A stretch of 64,000 nucleotides of DNA, from contig NZ_CP109078.1 in assembly GCF_035917455.1 (NCBI RefSeq), positions 806,001 through 870,000 on the forward strand. The letters run 5' to 3'. The notes beneath the pieces are model-generated. The model was not told the origin of the DNA and searched no databases. It worked only from the letters and a program-made list of their open reading frames with translations. The position numbers were made by a program, and so were the translations under genes. This document shows, piece by piece, positions 46,329-54,861 of the stretch (its first letter is position 1; the number at the start of each line of letters is the position of its first letter). The stretch is from Micromonospora sp. NBC_01796 (GTDB lineage Bacteria > Actinomycetota > Actinomycetes > Mycobacteriales > Micromonosporaceae).

Positions 46329-46835
46329 GTGAGTTGGTCGCTCTTCGTGGTGCCGCTGGACGGTCTTTCCCAGGACGGCATGTCCGACTGGATTGCGTCG
46401 GCCGAGTTTACGCGAGGCATACCCGAACAGGTTCCACAGGCGCTGCCCCGGCCCTCGGTCGCCGAGGTCCTGGACGCTTTTGAGGCGGCAGGCTGCCACG
46501 GAACGAACTGGTTCGAGGTCGTCGGTGAAGACGCAGGCTCACGGCTACCGGAGTGCCCGAGTCCGGGTACCTGCGCGAGCACCGGAGGGCTGGACCTCGG
46601 TGAGGTCAGCGTGTACTCGAGCGGCGAGACTAGTAGCCAGCCGGCTGTCCTGGCGGACGCGGCGGTGGAGACGGTGGCCTTTCGAAAGCCGAATCCCGTC
46701 GCGGTGTTGAGAGCGGTATGTGCCTTGGCATCGTATGCAGGCCCTCAGTTGGTGTTCGACGAGTCGGCGGACCAGGCATTCGCCGTCTGGCCCGGGGAAG
46801 CGGCTGGCGAGTTGGAGGACGACTGGCCCTGGTGA
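46329..46835 (+). CDS. Hypothetical protein, 168 aa
   Basis: A start at GTG (VSWSLFVVPLDGLSQDGM) is favoured because GACACT lies 6 nt upstream, resembling the leaderless -10 boxes nearby; longer in-frame starts add poorly composed residues. The protein is acidic, with VFDESADQAFAVWPGEAAGELEDDWPW at the end (broken here by no known motif) and no membrane segment. A short Cys pair (PECPSPGTCAST) is present. I recognise no family. It lies within the block bounded by 23-bp direct repeats. Confidence 0.5.
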   Translation: MSWSLFVVPLDGLSQDGMSDWIASAEFTRGIPEQVPQALPRPSVAEVLDAFEAAGCHGTNWFEVVGEDAGSRLPECPSPGTCASTGGLDLGEVSVYSSGETSSQPAVLADAAVETVAFRKPNPVAVLRAVCALASYAGPQLVFDESADQAFAVWPGEAAGELEDDWPW

Positions 46836-47150
46836 CCTTTAGCAACGTTCTCCGAAGACCATGATCACGTGCACGCTCATCGACAGATCAGGATGTTGAG
46901 CGACGACAGAGGTCGCTACGGTGTGTGATGGTGGGCCATGCGCCGCCGCGCACGGTCGGAGGCAGATCCGGATGGTGGCGCTCTGGTCTTTTCGCCGCCA
47001 CGGCGCGAGTGCTCGACCTTCTGGGCGGCGTGGTTGCGTCCGCGGGCCGAGCACGGCCGCCGCTGACCCTGCCGCCACCCGACCGCAGGACAACTGTCAA
47101 CCGCCGCCGTTCTCGACCCAGCCGCACCACAGGTATCCGGCCGACCCTGA
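46836..47150. other. Gap holding the right direct repeat, no credible gene
   Basis: A 315-bp region. It contains the right 23-bp direct repeat near its left side. Open frames on both strands are Arg/Pro-rich and overlap each other, so none is called. It may carry the remains of a lost gene. Confidence 0.45.
46880..46902. repeat. 23-bp direct repeat, right copy
   Basis: TCGACAGATCAGGATGTTGA plus GCG; differs from the left copy at one base. The two copies bound a 2.1-kb block with two genes. Confidence 0.65.
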
Positions 47151-47438
47151 TCAGAAGGGGGGTGCGTCCTCGCCCATCAGCGCCAGCACGACGCCTCCCT
47201 TTCCGCTCTTGAGGCTCTGGACCACGACCTTGCCGGTGCTGCCGTCGGGCAACTCCAAGGTAAAGGTCTTCCCGACCGCGTTCTTGGGGCCATTGCCGGC
47301 GCTGTTGGCGGGTCGGAAGTCGCCTGCCCACGGTCGAACCCCGCCCTTGCGGGCGGGCTCGGCGAAGAGTGCGGCGGTGCCGGGGGTCCTGGTTCCGTCG
47401 GAGGAGAGAAGCACTGAGGCGCTGCGATAGGTAGCCAT
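47151..47438 (-). CDS. Small hypothetical protein, 95 aa
   Basis: Begins MATYRSASVLLSSDGTRTPG, with TAGTCT 8 nt upstream of the ATG. The C-terminal half (KTFTLELPDGSTGKVVVQSL) is beta-strand-like. No Cys, signal peptide or membrane helix is evident. The composition is protein-like, but I know no family. It shares the minus strand with the EEP nuclease gene upstream and is separated from it by 104 nt. Confidence 0.5.
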   Translation of the reverse strand: MATYRSASVLLSSDGTRTPGTAALFAEPARKGGVRPWAGDFRPANSAGNGPKNAVGKTFTLELPDGSTGKVVVQSLKSGKGGVVLALMGEDAPPF

Positions 47439-47542
47439 ATACGTCAAGACTATCCCGGACCGCGCTCGTTTGCGCTACGACAACTGCCCCGCGACGCGGC
47501 TGGAGCGGGAGCAGGTGTCGTAGTCGGCGGAGGGCGAGCGCG

Positions 47543-48421
47543 TCAGTTCTGGATGGAAAACGCCGCGACGACACCGTCGTGGTCGGACCTGGTGCCGCCG
47601 ACGATGTCGTAGCCGGTCATCCACATGATCTGGTACGCCGGCAGCCGCTTCCAGAAGTAGACGTAGTCGATGTGCCGGTTGCCGTGCGTACCGGTGCCCT
47701 TTTCTCCGTACAGGTTGAAGTTGGAACGCAGGTTCGGCAGCTCGTTGGCTTCGAAGACCTGCCACGGGAACTTCGCGTACCCGTAGGTCCGGTCGGCGCT
47801 GAAGTCGACGTTGAGGTCACCGCTGACGATGACCTGGCCCTCGCCCTGCTTGTCGACCGCCAGTTCCTTGAGACCCTGGAACTGCGCCTCGGCGCACCTG
47901 GTACGCGGCAGGTCCTCCGGCCGACCGGCGTTTTCGATGCTGGCCACCGCATGGGCGTTGATGTGGGTCACGACGCGGCCACTGGCCTTGTGCCGGTACT
48001 TGACCCAGTTGTTGTACCGGGCGGGCGGCACCTCGCCCGGACCGTTGGTGTCACAGACGAAGATCGAGCCCTTGTCGAGTACGTCGAAAATGCTCTTCTT
48101 GGCGATCAGCGCCTCGCCGGCCTGGTTGGTCCCGCCCGGTGCGTACAACCACCAGCCGTTGTCGGCGGCCCAGTTCTCCAGGAAAGCCTTGCGGTTGCCG
48201 ACCTCGTTGAGACCGACGAGGTCGGCCTTGGACGCGATCAGGTTCAGGTCGTGCACGAAGTCGGCCTGGCTCAGTCCGTGGTAAATATTGAGCGTCCCCG
48301 CCTTGAAGGCCACGGTCGCCGCGGCCGCCGCCGGAGTGGCCGACAGCAGGGCCGCCACCAGCACGACCGCCCCCGCGAGGGCGCCCAGGGCGCGGGTGGA
48401 CCAGTGTGTCGTCTTGCGCAT
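47543..48421 (-). CDS. Secreted endonuclease/exonuclease/phosphatase-family protein
   Basis: A 292-residue secreted hydrolase. The ATG (MRKTTHWSTR) has GAAGGGAAG upstream, and a signal peptide ends near ATPAAAAA. The EEP fold shows the metal-binding motifs: GTLNIYHGL (Asn), LVGLNEVGNRK (Glu), VTHINAHAV (His), VSGDLNVDF (Asp and Asn), and the C-terminal GGTRSDHDGVVAAF (Asp-His pair). Such enzymes cleave DNA, RNA or phosphoesters such as sphingomyelin or inositol phosphates. An extracellular nutrient-scavenging nuclease is the simplest reading. Its divergent neighbour is the DUF1963-like gene. Confidence 0.85.
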   Translation of the reverse strand: MRKTTHWSTRALGALAGAVVLVAALLSATPAAAAATVAFKAGTLNIYHGLSQADFVHDLNLIASKADLVGLNEVGNRKAFLENWAADNGWWLYAPGGTNQAGEALIAKKSIFDVLDKGSIFVCDTNGPGEVPPARYNNWVKYRHKASGRVVTHINAHAVASIENAGRPEDLPRTRCAEAQFQGLKELAVDKQGEGQVIVSGDLNVDFSADRTYGYAKFPWQVFEANELPNLRSNFNLYGEKGTGTHGNRHIDYVYFWKRLPAYQIMWMTGYDIVGGTRSDHDGVVAAFSIQN

Positions 48422-48558
48422 CGACTTCCCTTCGTACGAAACCGCCGTCGGTGGCGGCCACCGCACGCTATCGATCTCAGTCGACGCGGCACCGAACAAC
48501 GGGGAACAAAAGACCGACAGGTCCGCGCCGACCGGCGAAGGTAGCTATCCTCCCCGCC

Positions 48559-49569
48559 GTGACCTTCACTTCGCCGGTACCGCCGCTGGACCTTCGGAGT
48601 CTGTTTCCCGGCATCGAGGCGTTCGGCAGGACAGCGACGCGGTTGCACCCGCGGGCGGGGACGCCGGGTCTGTCGGACAGTCACGTCGCAGGCATGCTGT
48701 TGTGGCCGGCCGACGAGCCGTGGCCGACGTGTCGGGGGCCTCATCTCGTGCCGACCGAGACCTCGGTTCCGGCGGAAGTCGCCGCGCTGCTCAAAACGCC
48801 TCGCGTCGAGATGACGGCGCTTCTGCGGGAACGGATTCCCGGTTTCACCGGGATCCGGACCACCGAGGCCGGCACCGTCCTGTTGGGTTCCGAGGCCGTG
48901 ACGGAGCCGATTCCGAGCCCGTTGGTGCCGGTGGCGCAGCTGCGTGCGGCCGACATCCCGGACCTGCACTGCCCCGTCGGCACGGACCTGTTGCAGGTGT
49001 TGTGGTGCCCCAACAGACACCACGATTCGGCGGGACCCCCGGTGCAGCTGAGATGGCGCGTGTCGTCGACGGTCGTCGACCCGTTGCCCGCGCCGCCGCC
49101 CCCGACCGTCGTACGCGCGGAGCAGTACCTGCTGCGTTCGTGTGTGCTGCACCCCGAACAGGTCACGGAGTATCCGTGGTGGCAGGAGCTACCCGCAGAG
49201 CTCGGGCGCCGGGTCCGCGACTTCGACGACAACTGCCAACTCGGCGAGCACGACTACTCCTCCGTGTCCCGGGCGCGCGGGTGGAAAGTCGGCGGCTACG
49301 CGACCTGGGCACTCACCGACCTCCTCCCGATGGACTGTCCCGGCTGTCACAGGTCGATGGACCTTCTTCTGACGGTGGACTCGTCCGAGTCGGAAGGCAG
49401 CAGTGCCTGGCTGCCCGTCGAGGACTCACATCTCCGACCATCGCGGACCGACCCGGAGTGGATGGCCGCCTACCAACCCACCGGTGTTTCTGTCGGCCGT
49501 GAGGGCCGGCTGCAAGTCTTCGTCTGCATGACCTGCCCCGATACACCGACCAGACAGATCATCCAGTAG
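48559..49569 (+). CDS. DUF1963 / YwqG-like protein
   Basis: A 336-residue cytoplasmic protein. The GTG start has TATCCT 7 nt upstream (leaderless), and the frame upstream is not protein-like. Segments resembling DUF1963 are HVAGMLLWPADEPWPTCRGPH, VPVAQLRAADIPD and GTDLLQVLWCPN, then KVGGYATWAL late in the protein. Two Cys pairs, CPGCHRSM and CMTCPD, near the end may bind zinc. DUF1963 proteins are often linked to polymorphic toxin or immunity contexts, though none is visible here. Function unknown. Confidence 0.65.
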   Translation: MTFTSPVPPLDLRSLFPGIEAFGRTATRLHPRAGTPGLSDSHVAGMLLWPADEPWPTCRGPHLVPTETSVPAEVAALLKTPRVEMTALLRERIPGFTGIRTTEAGTVLLGSEAVTEPIPSPLVPVAQLRAADIPDLHCPVGTDLLQVLWCPNRHHDSAGPPVQLRWRVSSTVVDPLPAPPPPTVVRAEQYLLRSCVLHPEQVTEYPWWQELPAELGRRVRDFDDNCQLGEHDYSSVSRARGWKVGGYATWALTDLLPMDCPGCHRSMDLLLTVDSSESEGSSAWLPVEDSHLRPSRTDPEWMAAYQPTGVSVGREGRLQVFVCMTCPDTPTRQIIQ

Positions 49570-49605
49570 TCCGGCAGCGGATCCGCGCGCTGCCGCACGG
49601 GGCCC

Positions 49606-50634
49606 ATGGACAGCATCGGCATGGTTGATCATTGCTCGGTGATGAACCCTGCCGCGCTGCCGACCGATCCCGGTACGTTCTCGTTGGCCGTTCCGCCGCT
49701 GTTTGCCGCGCTGGCTCCGGCGCGGAGCATCCTCATCGCCGGGGCCGGCGGAGGGTTCGACGTGTACGCCGGCCTTCCGTTGGCCCTCGCGCTGTGGCGC
49801 GGCGGCGTACAGGTGCACCTGGCCAGCCTGTCCTTCTCCGAGCTCGAGTTGATCAACCAGGACGCGTGGGTGACGGAACACGTCGCGGCGGTACAACCGG
49901 ACACCGCCAGCCCGGACTGGTACTTCCCCGAACGGACGCTCGCCCGGTGGCTTGCGGCTCAGGACCTGCCGTCGACCGTGTACGCCTTTCCGCCGCTGGG
50001 CGTGCAGACGTTACGGGAGGCGTACCGGCACCTGGTCGACCAGCTCGACATCGACGCGGTGGTGCTGGTCGACGGGGGCACCGATGTCCTGCTGCGCGGC
50101 GACGAGAGTGATCTCGGCACCCCGGTGGAGGACATCACCAGCCTGGCCGCCGTGGCCGCGCTGGACGTACCGGTCAAGCTGGTGACCAGTCTCGGCTTCG
50201 GCATCGACGCCTACGACGGCGTCAACCACGTCGAGGTGCTGGAGAACCTTGCCGCGCTCGACCGCGACGGGGGCTACCTCGGCGCCCTGTCCATCCCGGG
50301 TTCCAGCCGGGAGGCCGCGCTGTACCGCGACGCTGTCGCCGACGCCCTGGCCGCCACCCCGGACCGGCCGAGCATCGTCCAGGGACAGATCGCCGCCGCC
50401 ACCAGCGGGGCGTTCGGAGACGTCCGGTTCACCCGGCGCACCGGCAGCGGCGACCTGTTCGTCAACCCGCTGATGGCGATCTACTTCACCGTCGACCTCG
50501 ACAAACTCGCCGCCCGATGCCTGTACCTCGACCGGATCGAGAACACCGTCGGCAGGCGACAGGTCATCACGCGCATCCAGGCGTTCCGCGACGAACTCCC
50601 CGGCGCACGCATCCCCCGCGCGTATCCTCACTGA
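49606..50634 (+). CDS. DUF1152 protein
   Basis: Up to 342 residues; the core begins VPPLFAALAPARSILIAGAGGGFDVYAGLPLALAL, a Rossmann-like Gly-rich opening typical of DUF1152. It continues with LVDGGTDVLLRGDESDLGTP and ends DLDKLAARCLYLDRIENT. The first ATG is listed; an ATG 36 nt later (MNPAALPTD) is also possible and would remove 12 residues. It is cytoplasmic with no membrane helix. The biochemical role of DUF1152 is unknown to me; the GxGGGxD opening suggests nucleotide or sugar-nucleotide binding. Confidence 0.75.
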   Translation: MDSIGMVDHCSVMNPAALPTDPGTFSLAVPPLFAALAPARSILIAGAGGGFDVYAGLPLALALWRGGVQVHLASLSFSELELINQDAWVTEHVAAVQPDTASPDWYFPERTLARWLAAQDLPSTVYAFPPLGVQTLREAYRHLVDQLDIDAVVLVDGGTDVLLRGDESDLGTPVEDITSLAAVAALDVPVKLVTSLGFGIDAYDGVNHVEVLENLAALDRDGGYLGALSIPGSSREAALYRDAVADALAATPDRPSIVQGQIAAATSGAFGDVRFTRRTGSGDLFVNPLMAIYFTVDLDKLAARCLYLDRIENTVGRRQVITRIQAFRDELPGARIPRAYPH

Positions 50635-50681
50635 GCGCCCGGACGGCAGGCCGGGCGCGAACCCGTGCCACCGGAGTTGGA

Positions 50682-53276
50682 TCAGAGAATTTCGACGTAC
50701 CCGTCGCTTCCGTGCACGCGGATCCGCTGCCCGTCGGGAATCAGCCGGGTGGCATCGACCACCCCGACGACGGCCGGCAGGCCGTACTCCCGTGCGATCA
50801 CTGCGCCGTGTGTCATCAATCCTCCGACCTCCGTCACCAGGCCGGTGATGGCGACGAAGAGAGGCGTCCAGCTCGGATCCGTGTGGGCCGTGACGAGGAT
50901 GTCACCCGGTTCGAGGTCAGCCCGGGCCATGTCCAGGATCACCCGGGCGCGCCCTTCGACGGTCCCGGCGGAGACCGGCAGGCCGACCAGGGCGCCCGCT
51001 GGCACGTCGTCGCGTCGGTACGCCCCCGTGACGGCCTCGCCGTCGGAGGTGAGCACCCGGGGCGGCGTGAGCGCGTGGTAAGACCGGTACGCCTCCTTGC
51101 GCTCCTGGATGAGCTGGTCATCCACCCGGTTGCCGCGTACGACGTCGTGGAGTTCGTGGAACGTGAGGTAGTAGATGTCCTCCTGCTCCGGGAGGACGTC
51201 GGCCTGCACGAGGCGCTCGGCCTCTTTCAGCAGAGCCTGCTTGTAGACGAAGTAGCGGCTGACGATCCCGTACTTCGGGTACTCCCGGTAGCCGATGAAG
51301 GTCCGTACCCGGTCGATCATCCGCTTGGCCTCGTCGGCTTTCTGGTCCCCGTCCGGCAGGGCCCGCAAGCGTGACAGGACGTCCTGTTCCTTCTCCTGTG
51401 CCTTCTGCCGTCCCTGCTCGAAGCGCCGTTCGGCGGCGCCCGGCCCGAAGTTCCTGACGTTGTCGAGGATCACGGGCACGAGCGTGGTGGGGCGTTCGCG
51501 CCAACGCGGCCTCGTGATGTCGATCTCGCCGACGCAGCGCATCCCGTACCGGTCGAGGTAGACCTCGACGGCCTCGCGCGCCTCGGTCCCGCCCGCGAGC
51601 TTCGGCAGGTCGTCCAGAAAGCCGTCGTCCTCGACGCCCTCCAGGAAGGCCACCACCTCCGGGTACGGGCGGATCACGTCCGCGACGTCGAGCAGTGCGA
51701 GCCCCATCTCCGACGTGATGTTGCCGGGGGCGGACAGCGTGAGGGTGTCGGCCGCGTTCTTCTCGCCCAGCCACTCCTGCAGCTTGTCGTTGAGCCACCA
51801 GGTGGCCTCCATCCCCGCCATGATCGCCTGGATGCTCAGCGGGTCGCTGAGGACCCGCTTGTGATCCTGGAAGGCCTCCAGCAGGAAGTCGAACAGCGCC
51901 GGTCCGGTCTTCGTCCGGATGTCGCGCTCCAACGCGGCGATGGAGACCTGGCTGCGCGCGATCAGCTCGGCGACGATGGCCGGATCGGTCTCGATCGGGG
52001 CGGGCGCCTCGCGGGGTGGCGGCCCGCCGGGGCCGGCGTCCGGGATCGTCGGGACGAAGTCGTCGCGGTCCAGGACGGTCTCCAGAGCGTCCCTGATCAG
52101 CGGATCGCCTCTCCCCATGACGTCCAGGAGGCCGGCGCGGCTCGCGGGCGAGGTCAGGCGCGGGGTGACGTCGACGAACAGCCTTCCGCCGGCCTCGTGC
52201 ATCGGTGCCAGGGCCGTCAGCTGCCACACGGAGACACCCAGGGGCTTCATGGGGTCGGTCATCATCTGCCCGTGACCAACGGAGACGTAGACATGGTTGT
52301 CCTGGTCGCCGGCCTCCGGGATGGGAAAGAGCGTGGTGATCGGCCGGCTCTGCACGATCTGGAAGCCATCGTCGACCAGGCACCATTCGATGTCCTGCGG
52401 GCGGCCGAAGTGCGCCTCGATCCGCCGCCCGAGTTCCACGAGCCGCACGACCTGTACATCCGTCAGCGCCGGCTGCTCCTGCCGCCGCGAGTCGATTGCC
52501 ACTTCCTGCGTACCGCCGGCCGGCAGGGCGTGCACGGCACGCTGTTTGGCGGCGATCGCCCTGGCGACGATCTCGCCGTCGCGGACCTTGAAGACGTCCG
52601 GGTTCACCAGGCCGGAGACCAGGGCCTCGCCGAGGCCGAAGCCGGCGTCCACGGTGGCGACCCTCCGGTTGCCCGTGACCGGGTCGGCCGTGAACAGGAT
52701 GCCGGCCGCGTCCGGCAAGACCATCTGCTGTACGACCACGGCCATGCGGACCGTACGGTGGTCGATGCCGTTGCGCAGGCGGTACGTCACGGCCCGCTCG
52801 GTGAACAGTGACGCCCAGCACCGGCTGACGTGATCGAGGATCGCCATCGGCCCCACGACGTTCAGGTACGTGTCCTGCTGGCCGGCGAAGGAGGCTGTCG
52901 GCAGGTCCTCTGCCGTAGCGCTGGACCGGACGGCGTACGCGACTCGCTCGCCGAGCCGGGCGAGCGCGCGGGTGATCGCCGCCGCCAGGTCGACGGGGAT
53001 GGCAGTCCCCTCGATGGTCCGGCGGATCTCCGCACTGAGCGTACGGATCGTCTCCCGGTCGTCCGGGGTCAGGCGGGACAGTTGATCGAGCAGATCGTCG
53101 ACCGACGGCGCTTCTGCCATGATCCGCCGGAAGGCGGCCGTCGTCACGCAGAAGCCAACCGGCACGCGGATGCCTTCGAGCCGCGACAGCCCGCCCAGGT
53201 GTGCGCCCTTGCCGCCAACAACCGCGACCTGAGTCGCGTCAACCTCTTGAAGATCCAACACGTACCGCTCGATCAC
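50682..53276 (-). CDS. rph: Rifamycin phosphotransferase
   Basis: An 864-residue PEP-synthase-like enzyme that inactivates rifamycins by phosphorylating the ansa-chain hydroxyl with ATP. The N-terminal ATP-binding domain has VGGKGAHLGGLS, AVRSSATAEDLPTASFAGQQDT and DIEWCLVDDGFQIVQSRP. The central rifamycin-binding domain is helical, and the C-terminal swivelling domain carries the catalytic His near 823 in GGLMTHGAVIAREYGLP. Length and order match known RPH proteins (about 860-870). The GTG start has a G-rich upstream site. A rifamycin-associated element lies 57 nt upstream. This is a resistance or self-protection gene common in soil actinomycetes. Confidence 0.9.
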   Translation of the reverse strand: MIERYVLDLQEVDATQVAVVGGKGAHLGGLSRLEGIRVPVGFCVTTAAFRRIMAEAPSVDDLLDQLSRLTPDDRETIRTLSAEIRRTIEGTAIPVDLAAAITRALARLGERVAYAVRSSATAEDLPTASFAGQQDTYLNVVGPMAILDHVSRCWASLFTERAVTYRLRNGIDHRTVRMAVVVQQMVLPDAAGILFTADPVTGNRRVATVDAGFGLGEALVSGLVNPDVFKVRDGEIVARAIAAKQRAVHALPAGGTQEVAIDSRRQEQPALTDVQVVRLVELGRRIEAHFGRPQDIEWCLVDDGFQIVQSRPITTLFPIPEAGDQDNHVYVSVGHGQMMTDPMKPLGVSVWQLTALAPMHEAGGRLFVDVTPRLTSPASRAGLLDVMGRGDPLIRDALETVLDRDDFVPTIPDAGPGGPPPREAPAPIETDPAIVAELIARSQVSIAALERDIRTKTGPALFDFLLEAFQDHKRVLSDPLSIQAIMAGMEATWWLNDKLQEWLGEKNAADTLTLSAPGNITSEMGLALLDVADVIRPYPEVVAFLEGVEDDGFLDDLPKLAGGTEAREAVEVYLDRYGMRCVGEIDITRPRWRERPTTLVPVILDNVRNFGPGAAERRFEQGRQKAQEKEQDVLSRLRALPDGDQKADEAKRMIDRVRTFIGYREYPKYGIVSRYFVYKQALLKEAERLVQADVLPEQEDIYYLTFHELHDVVRGNRVDDQLIQERKEAYRSYHALTPPRVLTSDGEAVTGAYRRDDVPAGALVGLPVSAGTVEGRARVILDMARADLEPGDILVTAHTDPSWTPLFVAITGLVTEVGGLMTHGAVIAREYGLPAVVGVVDATRLIPDGQRIRVHGSDGYVEIL

Positions 53277-53332
53277 CCGTGCCCCCGTTTTCGCAGGTTG
53301 TGGCCTCGGCCGACGATTCTGCGCCACGACCC

Positions 53333-53351
53333 GGGTCTTGCCGCAAGCCCC
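53333..53351 (-). promoter_or_regulatory. Rifamycin-associated element (RAE)
   Basis: On the minus strand GGGGCTTGCGGCAAGACCC is a 19-bp inverted repeat that matches the known RAE found upstream of rifamycin-inducible resistance genes. It is placed just before the rph gene, as expected for rifamycin-inducible control. Confidence 0.85.
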
Positions 53352-53374
53352 CCGGTGCGCTATACGTTAGAAGT

Positions 53375-53408
53375 GGCAAGGAGAGAAATCTCCTTGCCTT
53401 TGCTTTTG
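53375..53408 (+). terminator. Hairpin with GAAA loop and T-rich tail
   Basis: GGCAAGGAGA and TCTCCTTGCC form a perfect 10-bp stem with a GAAA loop, followed on the plus strand by TTTGCTTTT. It looks like an intrinsic terminator, though no plus-strand gene ends here; it could insulate the rph promoter. Confidence 0.55.
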
Positions 53409-53541
53409 TCGGCCGCCTCGGGCCGGCGGATACCTGGCCTTCGTCGCCCACTACCCCCGGCAACACCGCTCGCCATCTGTTCGACCGGACGGGACCCCCG
53501 GGACACGCGGCCGGCAGCGTACGGGTGCGTCGCGTGGTTTC

Positions 53542-53946
53542 TCAGGCGGGTCGCTGACGTGCCGCAGCGATCTCGGCGTGATGGTCGACCGCCCAGTCGG
53601 CCAGAGCGGAGAGCGGTTCCAGGAGGCTGACGCCGAGGGGCGTCAGCCGGTACTCGACGCTCGGCGGCAACGTCGGAAACACTTCACGTTCGACCAGGCC
53701 GTCGCTCTCCAGCGTGCGCAACGTCCGGGTGAGCATGCGCGGGCTGATGCCCTCCACGGCCCGATGCAGCTCGTTGAACCGGTACGGATGCCGACCGAGC
53801 AGGGTGACCAGCAACAGCGTCCACTTGTCGCTCACCCGCCACAGCACGTCGGTGACCGGGCAGCTTTCGTACTCGCCTATCGGAACAGGCGTCGGCAGCC
53901 GATGGTCGGGTAGTGAGGCACTCACACCGATGTTACTTGTGGACAT
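53542..53946 (-). CDS. HxlR-family regulator
   Basis: A 134-residue winged-helix regulator. The family core runs from CPVTDVLWRVSDKWTLLLVTLL to FNELHRAVEGISPRMLTRTLRTLESDGLVEREVFPTLPPSVEYRLTPLG. The redox-type Cys (ESCPV) is present, so it may sense aldehydes, quinones or oxidants. The ATG follows AAAGAAGG. It diverges from an SDR gene across 77 nt, the usual layout for an HxlR regulator and its target. Confidence 0.88.
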   Translation of the reverse strand: MSTSNIGVSASLPDHRLPTPVPIGEYESCPVTDVLWRVSDKWTLLLVTLLGRHPYRFNELHRAVEGISPRMLTRTLRTLESDGLVEREVFPTLPPSVEYRLTPLGVSLLEPLSALADWAVDHHAEIAAARQRPA

Positions 53947-54023
53947 GAAAATGCCTTCTTTCGCCTCCGCCGGCCGGCTGCCCAGAATGAGCACGTCATT
54001 GAGCAACGATAATGGGGGACGAC

Positions 54024-54821
54024 ATGGGCGTCGTGGTCATCAGTGGCGGCACGAACGGGATGGGACGTGCGTTGGCCCTCGGGCGGGCCGAACGCGGCGA
54101 CCGGGTCCTGGTCCTCGGCCGCAGCCGTGAACGCGGCGAGGCGCTGGCCGGCGGCTCGATCGCCTTCCTTCCCGTCGACCTGTCCAGTGTGGCGCAGACG
54201 CGGCAGGTCGTCGAACACATCCTTACCGAGTACGAGGTCGTGGACGCGCTGGCGCTGTTCGCGAATGCCGTGGCGCCGCGTCGCATCGTGACAGTCGAGG
54301 GCCTGGAGCGTACGTTCGCGCTCTACTACCTCAGTCGATATCTGCTCAGCTTCGGCCTGCGTCCGGCCCTGGACCGGGCTGCCGCGCCGGTGGTCGTGAA
54401 CGTCGCCGGTGTCGGGGTCACCAGAGGCAAGGTGCACTGGGCCGACCCGCAGCTGGCGTCGGGCTACTCGGCCGTGGCCGCACAGTTGCAGGCAGGTCGA
54501 GCCAACGACCTGCTCGGCGTGGGTTTCGCCCAGCGCTCCGGCAGCCGCGCCCGATACGTGCTCTACCATCCCGGATTCACCAGGAGCGGTGACCGTACCC
54601 CGCTCCCGCTGGTGTTCCGCGGGCTGCTCGCGGTGGCGGCGGCGGTGGCGGCCCGACCCGTCGTGGACGCGGTAGCGCCGGTTCACCGGTTCCTGGACGC
54701 GCCGCCGGCCGCGCCGGTGACCGCCGTCGACCGGAAGAAGTCGCTTCCACTCAGTTTCCCGACCCTCGACCCCCAGGACGCCGAGCGGTTGATGGACCTC
54801 ACCGAGAAGCTCCTGAATTGA
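54024..54821 (+). CDS. Atypical short-chain dehydrogenase next to HxlR
   Basis: About 265 residues. The ATG chosen follows GGGGGACGAC and gives MGVVVISGGTNGMGRALA; an ATG 12 nt earlier is possible. The nucleotide-binding turn GGTNGMGRALA is present. The position of YxxxK reads YSAVAAQLQAGRA, with no Lys, and FANAV replaces NNAG, so the enzyme may be a binding protein or act by a changed mechanism. It is likely controlled by the divergent HxlR regulator. Confidence 0.75.
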   Translation: MGVVVISGGTNGMGRALALGRAERGDRVLVLGRSRERGEALAGGSIAFLPVDLSSVAQTRQVVEHILTEYEVVDALALFANAVAPRRIVTVEGLERTFALYYLSRYLLSFGLRPALDRAAAPVVVNVAGVGVTRGKVHWADPQLASGYSAVAAQLQAGRANDLLGVGFAQRSGSRARYVLYHPGFTRSGDRTPLPLVFRGLLAVAAAVAARPVVDAVAPVHRFLDAPPAAPVTAVDRKKSLPLSFPTLDPQDAERLMDLTEKLLN

Positions 54822-54861
54822 GCCTGTCGATTCGGCAGTTCCCACCATGGACAGCAGTCGG

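Noticed and set aside
46888-47574. Overlapping open frames on both strands after the 168-residue gene
   Set aside because: Arg-rich with no start signals; only the 95-residue minus-strand protein has protein-like composition and a plausible -10 box.
49606-49641. GTTGATCATT near the DUF1152 start as another palindrome copy
   Set aside because: No second arm lies within reach, so it is not counted in the family.
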